From: Leptodontidium sp. MPI-SDFR-AT-0119
Taxonomy: Eukaryota; Ascomycota; Leotiomycetes; Helotiales; Leptodontidiaceae
Assembly (NCBI GenBank): GCA_020726505.1
Contig: JAHLEZ010000039.1
Location: 186,001-250,000 of the forward strand
Direction: 5' to 3'
Length of the DNA stretch: 64,000 nucleotides
Part shown: in pieces, positions 57,474 to 64,000 of the stretch
Numbering within the stretch: position 1 is the first letter of the stretch
Layout: every line of letters starts with the position of its first letter
Position numbers and translations under genes: made by a program
Notes under the pieces: generated by a model
The model's database searches: none
What the model was told of the DNA's origin: nothing
The model's input: only the letters and a program-made list of their open reading frames with translations

Positions 57474-59558
57474 TTACAGGTACGTCCTTTCTCTTCTTCC
57501 AGGTCCGATCCATGTCTTATCGGGAGGGCCAACTGGTAATCCATCTAACTCTATTCCATCATCTCCCGGGGTGAAGATCTGAGTTCCGCTTGTGCTTGTT
57601 CTTCCCATTTTTGGTCGAAGCGATACAACTGGGTCTCTCAAGATTGGAATGGCTGAATTGCTTGCTGCAGAATCAAGGTTTAGCTTTCCATTCTCCATAG
57701 GGGTGACACTAGCAGTTGCTGGTGCACTGGATACTTTGTCCGCAGTTTCAGCCTCTTGAACATCATCAGCTGTGTACATCTCTGAAAGAGTACTCTTCCT
57801 CTTGTCTCGATTCGGCTTCCTTCCGGAGGAAAATGAGTTTGAAACAGCCGGTGGGTTGAATCTCGCTGGAGAGTAGAATGGAAAAGCCGGTCTCGACGGA
57901 GCCGTTGGTAATTGCCCCCCAACAGAAGTTTGACATCCCATAGGATGGAGAGAAGATTCTGATGGAGAAACTTGCTTTCGTCTCCGAACAGTCGATGACT
58001 TCTGTGCAACTGCTGCTCTTCTCTCGGCAGCTGCCAGAGCCGCCTCAGCGATACTGGGATCTGAAAGTCGGAAACATGCTCCATTGATCATATTGATCAG
58101 ATCTGGGGTCCCCATGCCACTGGCTGGACTCAAACGTCCACTCGTAGGTGTATTGAAATGAACAGTACCCTCAACATCGGAACTGTGAATTTCGCCCCTT
58201 TCCTGCGCTCTGAGCCGTCTAGCCTTCCCATCACTACTGATCGCCGGACTGCCAACCTCAGAAGCCGACTCTTGATCCTCAGAGCCTCTTGTTGGCAAAG
58301 CCGAGTGAAGGCTACCACTGAGTCGACGTTTGAAGTTCGTCCATCTCTTGACAACCAGTTCGCGGACTGGTTGTATGAATACGTGATGGGGCTCAGAACG
58401 GATGACGGGCTCCAGTCGATAGTTGGTCTTTGGTTCAACTCGCTCTGGTTCCTTTGCCGCCTTGTCTTTTGATTGTCGTGTACTTGTTTTCCTTCTGTGA
58501 TGCTCTATTGCATGGCGTCCTGAATATGACTCCATCATCGGGGTGTAGCCCGTGTGCGATGTTCTCTGGGGGTGGTGCGTTTTCTTCGATTCCGAGTCTA
58601 ATCCATCGTTGCTGCTGCATGATCGTGCGAGATGCTCCCCGTCGCTATCCAACGAGCCACAACACCCCGAGCCATCAGTGAGGTTCAGTGTACGCCGTCG
58701 CTCCTTGCGTCTCGATGCAGAGGCCGATGATCCTATATCTGCAATAGGTGAGGAGAAGCCTGGGGAAGTCGTCACAAATGACTTGGGCCACGCCTGCACT
58801 GGAGATGTGTTGCGGGCTTGGTGTCCAAAACCTGGAGAGTATCTGAATTGTGTATGCATGCGCAATGAGCTGATCATCCGAGAGTCTGGAAGTCGAGCAG
58901 ATGTCTTGTCAATGGTGTAATTCGGGGCCGGAATACCAAGAATGTGATCTGGTGGAAGGGTGAAGCAAGCACCGAGAAGCTGTATAGCAACTAGGTGAGC
59001 GAGATCATGAATTGTCTTCGGATCACAGAAGTAGTTGTCGGAAACCGCTCGCCGTTTCTCTGCATATGCTGGCTTTGGACGGTCGTCCAGCTCTCTCATC
59101 CAAAATTTTGGAGCTGGTTCGTTCATCAATCTGGGCTGGTACCTCTTTAATCGACTGTATTTCGATTCTGGAGACCACCAGTAAGGCCGTCCTGTTTGGC
59201 AGACATACTGCCACTCGTATATCTCTTGGTCGATGATATCCCACGACAGCGTGTCTCCTTCGTGTACATCTTCTCTCTCATCCGACGACCCATCGAATCT
59301 GCGGTCGACGCAATTGCCAATGGAGGAGAGCGACTGGCGATTCTCTCTCGATTTCTGTTTCTTCTTAGAGTCGGCCATGTACAGAACCTGACTGTTCTCG
59401 GAGATGTTATTCTCGGACCGCCTCGTGCTTGCATGTGATTGGGATTGCGCGGACCTGGTCCTCTTGAAGAGCTTGGTGAGATCCGGAATGCTGCAGGTTC
59501 TAGGTAATGATGCTGGCAAGTCCTCCTGGCTCGCAGGAAGCTCTTCGTGTTGATTCAT
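57474..59558 (-). CDS. Large Ser/Arg-rich protein of unknown function (694 residues)
   Basis: Single-exon frame of 694 codons from MNQHEELPASQED. The N-terminal third is the most structured: a basic LTKLFKRTRS segment, then WDIIDQEIYEWQYVCQTGRP-type sequence with conserved-looking aromatic residues (YWWSPESKYSRLKRY), RPKPAYAEKRRAVSDNYF and a helical TIHDLAHLVAIQLLGACFTL region at about residues 185-205. The rest is disordered, Ser-rich with many basic clusters (SRRKERRRTLN, RRRKQVSPSES), a helical EAALAAAERRAAVAQ block near 540, and an acidic C-terminal GDDGIELDGLP. No enzyme, DNA-binding or membrane domain is recognised. Length, open frame and composition make it a real gene; a scaffold or signalling role would be guesswork. 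Confidence 0.82.
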   Translation of the reverse strand: MNQHEELPASQEDLPASLPRTCSIPDLTKLFKRTRSAQSQSHASTRRSENNISENSQVLYMADSKKKQKSRENRQSLSSIGNCVDRRFDGSSDEREDVHEGDTLSWDIIDQEIYEWQYVCQTGRPYWWSPESKYSRLKRYQPRLMNEPAPKFWMRELDDRPKPAYAEKRRAVSDNYFCDPKTIHDLAHLVAIQLLGACFTLPPDHILGIPAPNYTIDKTSARLPDSRMISSLRMHTQFRYSPGFGHQARNTSPVQAWPKSFVTTSPGFSSPIADIGSSASASRRKERRRTLNLTDGSGCCGSLDSDGEHLARSCSSNDGLDSESKKTHHPQRTSHTGYTPMMESYSGRHAIEHHRRKTSTRQSKDKAAKEPERVEPKTNYRLEPVIRSEPHHVFIQPVRELVVKRWTNFKRRLSGSLHSALPTRGSEDQESASEVGSPAISSDGKARRLRAQERGEIHSSDVEGTVHFNTPTSGRLSPASGMGTPDLINMINGACFRLSDPSIAEAALAAAERRAAVAQKSSTVRRRKQVSPSESSLHPMGCQTSVGGQLPTAPSRPAFPFYSPARFNPPAVSNSFSSGRKPNRDKRKSTLSEMYTADDVQEAETADKVSSAPATASVTPMENGKLNLDSAASNSAIPILRDPVVSLRPKMGRTSTSGTQIFTPGDDGIELDGLPVGPPDKTWIGPGRRERTYL

Positions 59559-60147
59559 GGTGGTAGGAAACGTCTAGGTAAGATGGGTGAGGAGTACTAA
59601 TGCATGCTGGAAATGAGGAGAGAAGTAGGGATGAGCTTGAGAGGTCGAGGGGAGAATTATTATCATTGCGAAAGAGTCTAAATGCGCGAATAGCCATGGT
59701 GGAAGGCACGTATCGAAGTCGTGGCTTCCACAGGAAGACAACACCAACGAGCCTGACGCTGTCGTCAAGTGATGTTGCCTCAATGTCCGTGATAGCTTCG
59801 AAATCCCAGTTCCAACAGCAAACTATGTAGCGGACCGTTCCATGCTGCGCCATCAATCTATGAGTACTTTCAGGGACAATGCACTGCCAGTGTTTATACC
59901 CCTTTTTTTTATTAGCCGAGATGCGGGGCACAGGCTGTTGCAGGAGTCCGATCAGCTGTCACCATATGAACTCAATCTCACTTTAAATTATTGCTTTCCG
60001 GTGCAGTTTCAACTGTCTCATTGATTTCGATTTAATGTTTTTGCAGCAATAGTACCGCAATCAAGTGATCCGTCGGTATGCAATCCTCGCCACCAAGCAG
60101 GACCAACCCCTCGTTTCCATATCCAAGCCAGTATCCTGTGTCCCCCC
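59559..60147. other. Intergenic spacer
   Basis: Promoter of the large minus-strand gene and 3' flank of the SnoaL-like gene. Nothing else seen. Confidence 0.5.
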
Positions 60148-60594
60148 TTACCACATCGCCCGCGGGTTGCTAGGATTCTCTGGTCTTGCTTGAGCCACAT
60201 CCCAATGCTCCACGACACAAGTCCCCTCAAACTTCAAGATATCCACCACAGCCGTCGGCGGAGCGCCCGCCACATCCTCGCGGAAATGCACATATCCCGT
60301 GTTGTTGTAGAACCCCGCGTGAAGGATAGAGAAGTTTGCTGACGCAACGAAGTCTGCGAGGCCAGTAATGCTGGATTCTGTCCAACCCGAGCCAGCGTTT
60401 GGGTTGTGCTCGATGTAGGTGTGGCCAAAGTGATCGGCGAAGGCTGTTTTGACGTCTTTGTTGATGTAGAATTTTCGGACAAACTGATAGAAGATGTCGG
60501 TTTGTTCTTTCGTCTCGGCTGGTCGAGATGGACAGAAACTCTCGGCTGAGGCGACGGAGAGGAGAGAAATGAGCATGCCTAGATTGAGCTTCAT
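60148..60594 (-). CDS. Secreted SnoaL/NTF2-like protein
   Basis: Single-exon frame of 148 residues. A signal peptide is clear (MKLNLGMLISLLSVASAES, cleavage after Ala-Glu/Ala-Ser region near residue 18). The mature protein has the SnoaL-like cone fold pattern: FYQFVRKFYINKDVKTAF, then YIEHNPNAGSG at the mouth of the pocket, FHILHAG/FSILHAGFYNNTGYVHF-like strands and AVVDILKFEGTCVVEHWDV, the terminal strand with the typical ExWDV. This is the common fungal SnoaL-like (polyketide-cyclase-related) group; the secreted form has no settled function. No tailoring or PKS gene is nearby, so I do not infer a cyclase role here. Confidence 0.83.
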   Translation of the reverse strand: MKLNLGMLISLLSVASAESFCPSRPAETKEQTDIFYQFVRKFYINKDVKTAFADHFGHTYIEHNPNAGSGWTESSITGLADFVASANFSILHAGFYNNTGYVHFREDVAGAPPTAVVDILKFEGTCVVEHWDVAQARPENPSNPRAMW

Positions 60595-62872
60595 GACGAA
60601 TTGTGGATTGACTCAGGACTGGGGAGATTTTGTTGTTCGGAAAACGGGGTCGTGTTGGAAGTATTTAAGAAAAGTTGACGAAGGCCAGCTCTCGTGCCTC
60701 ACGTTTACCCATATGGAAACATTGGCAAAACGTCTTTCCCGTTTCTGTAGATTGACCTCAATGTACGAAAATATACCAGATGGGAAGTACAGGTATTTGT
60801 CAAAGTAGACAAGATTGCGGCTCGGGTGTAGGCGAATCCAATTTGAACCTCAAATTGCCTTATGATCGCCCTTCCCTTGTTGATTCGGCTGTTCCCAACA
60901 CTGCACCAATAAGAGTTGAAGCAGGATAAAACATATTCTAAGAAGAAGCAAACAGAGTTTAGAATATCTAGCCTCACAATGAATTGAGCTGGGTGATGCT
61001 GTAGATACCCACCAAATCGCGTCTGGGCAGCACAGAGAAGCTACGACGCTGTAGCTGCATATTCCTAGGATTAAGCTCGACTTGTAAAACTGAGCCAACG
61101 GGAGTATAGCTTACTTCCTTATTGGACCTGACTTTTGAATCTTTAGAAGGCAGACTCTTAAAGCACATTTCCATGGTATGAGATGACTGCATACAAGGTG
61201 TTCCGGAAGCGATGAATGTGGCGGTGACTTTTGGTTGAAAAGTATGTTCTGTTATTCCCGCCCGGACTTGAATAACGCTTCTAAGAAATCTTACATGATG
61301 CAGATTCAAAGCGAGCCGAGATTGGCTATTGGCCCTGAGAGCTGTCGGTGGTATCCCGATGGAGTTAGGGTTAATTCATCATTTAGGGTTCGAATATCAG
61401 CCCTGGGTCTCCTGAGGGGTCTCCTCGTCCTGAACGGGAGTGTAATGACTGAAATATGAGCCTTTATATGGCGTGATTGGCCTGCAATGGCTTCCTTGGG
61501 ATGAACATCAATGGGACTGGAAAGATGAGTGCATTGATTTGATGGCGTCTCCCAAATGTCAATGCAATCGTCATCTGTCATTCTTGTGACCCTTGGATCT
61601 TGCAGGGCTGCTCCGTCGCCAAGCTTTTGAAAGTAGCTGCAATGCCCAGATCGAGAGTTGCGAGGAGAGTACAGCATCCAGCTGATATTTCAGACCTGCA
61701 AAGAGCCTAAAATACAATGGATGGCCCACGAATACAGGTGTGAAGGTCCATGGTTGCTGTTTCATTAGCATGGGCATAGTTCCGCCATATTTCAAATGTT
61801 CGTCAAAGCACGAACCAAGAATTGCTTTTAATACTAGAAGTTTTTCTCAACTAGAATGCCTATCCCCCTTCTTCTGTCATCTATTTGAGTAAGTACAAAC
61901 TACAGAGAAAGCCCCTCAATATCACTGCCCTTGTACCGTTCTAATGGGACCGCCTCCACAGTCAGCCACCCCGGAGCCAAGACATCATCAACCTTCCTTT
62001 CCCAGTGCTCGGTGAGCAAGGGCAGCCGCTTCAAGATTTAGCCCCTTTCAGGCTAAATCTTTCCCGCACATACGTGCAGTACCAGTAGCTCTTAGAGCTA
62101 GCCACTCCCCTAGCTTGAGTCGCTTCTCGTAAGTTATGTGCCATTTGGTGCATGGTCTGGTCTTCGACACGAGAAACTCTGCAATACAGAAGCCCTAGAT
62201 AACTTCTCAAAACAAAATGCCCTGTATAAATAATTGAGCCAATCAATGAATGTGTCAAGAAACTACAAAGATGATCCTATTTCCGTTTTTCACACATCGT
62301 ATAGCAACGTGTGTTTGCTCGGTCGAAAGTTCGTCCTTGACTGTGGGGGGGTTGAAGGTTCGTGGCCATTTCGGATTGATGCTGCATGAATAGAACTCCG
62401 GTATGCATCTTACAAAGTAAAAGACGACTCGGGGCTCACAAATGGAGACTAGTATGTCATTGACAGTTGCCTGGTTTAAAAAGAACTGCATCCTTCTCTG
62501 GAGAACAGTCGGTTCACGGCGCAGTCAAAGGGCAAGAAGTTCAGTTGCACTACTTCAAGGTTGATCTGAGGATGACATCTCATCCGAAAGAAGCAGCAGA
62601 CTCCGAATTTCTACCTATGAATACGCGTCCATCACTGTAATTGGGCCCATCGGGTTGCCACATCAGAAGTTGAGAGGGGGTTCCAGATTCTTCTCGACAG
62701 CTTTGCAGTGCTTCTTTCACTAAGGGACAAGTCGATAACACACTTGGCAAGACAGTGTCACTCTCGAACTTCTATAAGAACTTCCTTGTTGCCTTATTCT
62801 TTGTGATTTTCCAACCACAATCATCTGTGCTAGACTTCCAAGCCACTCGACAACCCAAGTCATCTCTTCAAC
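60595..62872. other. Intergenic stretch of about 2.3 kb, no supported gene
   Basis: Only short, overlapping open frames (up to about 123 codons at 61306-61677, minus). No repeat, tRNA or conserved motif was recognised. The right end is the promoter of the secreted Hce2-like gene. Confidence 0.5.
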
Positions 62873-63561
62873 ATGGTCTCCTCCAAGATGCTCCGTCTTT
62901 CTCTTATGGCTCTGCTGCCCATCTCACTCGCAGCTCCTACTCCCCAAACCGTTGCAAGTTCCACTGAAGCAATTGACTGGATACCTGTCGATTTCAACGG
63001 AAAGACCCTCTATGTCAACAGCGCAGCCATTGTTGACTCCTCCGTGAACCCTGCCAAGAAAGCAGCACGTTCTCTTCTTCGCCGTGCCGGTCCTGATAAT
63101 GATACATGTGGACCCAGCTCCTTCGACTCTCTTTCTGGACCATATCCAACAACTGGAGACTGTGGGGTCATCCGTGATTGTAAGTATGAGGAGTTTGGTG
63201 CTTTCCGAAGTGGCTAACTTTCACGCTAGGGGCCTACACTCAGAACACATACTGGGGCGTCTGGACTAATACTCCTGACACTCATGGTCTCTGGTATTAT
63301 GAGTCTTGTGTCTTTGAAGCAGGAACGCGGAATGTGTATTACACCTACATTGGCTCCACCGATGTGGGAGATATAACACGTGATGCCATCAACATTTGGC
63401 AGGTAGGTCCCGTCTATTGCCCCGGTTCAGATTCAAGATGCTAACACAGAAAGTATGGGGGTTTGATCGCTGCCCAAGGAAACATGGGCTGTGACAATGA
63501 TGGGTCTTTGTACGACGGTAGAGGCCAGTCATCAACCAACTGGAAGATTAAGCATTCTTGA
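62873..63561 (+). CDS. Secreted Hce2/Ecp2-like protein (candidate effector family)
   Basis: Small secreted protein of 195 residues. Exons: 62873-63179, 63230-63402, 63454-63561, summing to a multiple of three. Introns are 50 and 51 bp; the second acceptor is AAAG at 63453. A signal peptide spans residues 1-20 ([14 protein letters not shown]), followed by a pro-like region ending in a basic KKAARSLLRR site, a likely Kex2 cleavage point. The mature domain has the Hce2 pattern: CGPSSF, DCGVIRD, a Trp after the first intron, YESCVFEAG, DAINIWQ and GNMGCDN, giving four cysteines for two disulfides. Members include fungal secreted effectors and proteins called putative necrosis-inducing factors, but many occur in saprotrophs. 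Activity cannot be judged from sequence. Confidence 0.82.
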
Positions 63562-64000
63562 TCCAGGTGCTTTTGTCATGAAACAAATGGGTCGCTGATA
63601 CGGGAGCCTCTTTTCATCTTCAACTTGGTTGTGCTCTCAAAGAATTTTACTCACCTCGGGTACGTTGTGCATATATCTAGGTTCAACACCTTGGGAGATT
63701 ATAGTCATTCATTCAAACATTTTACATCATTATCGTGCCAAATCCTTCTGCTGTGTGAGATGATTAACTTGAGTAACACTTCCACGTCACAAGGCATTGA
63801 CTATGATGTTATATGCAGAGAAATCACAAGCACAGAGTAACTCTAACAACCAGTGAAAGGCAAGAAAGAGAAAACACGAGGAACGATGTGACGGCTCGTT
63901 TCAGGGATAGCGAACTCGCTTAATTCGTGTAAACACTCTTCTCAGCTGAAGTAGCTCACACACAATCAAAGATAACCATAATATACTGGAAGGTTATGAT
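63562..64000. other. 3' flank, no gene seen
   Basis: Sequence after the Hce2-like gene to the window edge. A 71-codon open frame is not convincing. Confidence 0.5.

Noticed and set aside
1..64000. CRISPR arrays, operons, biosynthetic gene cluster
   Set aside because: Eukaryotic gene structure throughout; no direct-repeat/spacer array; no polyketide synthase, peptide synthetase or terpene synthase seen.

Overview
The window is nuclear DNA of a filamentous ascomycete (Pezizomycotina). Genes are compact and carry short introns of about 45-150 bp with GTAAGT/GTATGT donors. The families are typically fungal: a hybrid histidine kinase, Zn(II)2Cys6 regulator, RTA1 protein, GPI-anchored aspartic protease, OrsD/DUF3505-like protein and Hce2-like secreted protein. 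One retrotransposon shows transition-only decay typical of RIP (repeat-induced point mutation). A leotiomycete is my guess from overall style only.

Layout. Left arm (1-21.9 kb): tail of a partial gene; a PAS/PAS hybrid histidine kinase whose receiver end has two apparent one-base losses, one at a run of 24 G; an APC-type amino-acid/GABA/choline permease; a possible 64-residue protein; a broken N-terminal remnant of a NACHT/NLR-type STAND gene; a glutathione S-transferase; a three-helix membrane protein; a small hydrophilic protein; an NmrA-like oxidoreductase; and an OrsD-like zinc-binding protein.

Accessory island (21.9-38 kb): a 471-bp hAT-like MITE with an 8-bp target duplication and an internal TAGAG expansion; a complete 7.53-kb RIP-inactivated Ty1/Copia element (256-bp LTRs, ATTAG duplication, one unshifted gag-pol frame, an extra antisense reading frame before the 3' LTR); AT-rich relics; a tRNA-like SINE-type head; a gene with repeated ABM-like domains that has a 169-bp Tc1/mariner MITE at its 5' edge; a start-less lectin-like propeller fragment beside tandem repeats; and an HExxH metallopeptidase-like gene without a visible signal peptide. 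The ABM-like gene and the metallopeptidase-like gene each need a GC-AG intron.

Right arm (38-64 kb): a yapsin-like GPI aspartic protease, an RTA1-like membrane protein, a monocarboxylate-type MFS transporter, a 417-codon ORF of unknown nature, a Zn2Cys6 regulator with one probable frame break, COA6 and SYS1 diverging from a shared promoter, a large Ser/Arg-rich conserved-looking protein, a secreted SnoaL-like protein and a secreted Hce2/Ecp2-like protein.

The genes do not form one pathway or a biosynthetic cluster. The arms hold housekeeping and sensing genes; the centre is a transposon landing area with truncated or decaying genes. Exon limits were worked out by hand from splice consensus and frame, and summed exon lengths are multiples of three except where a frame break is stated.
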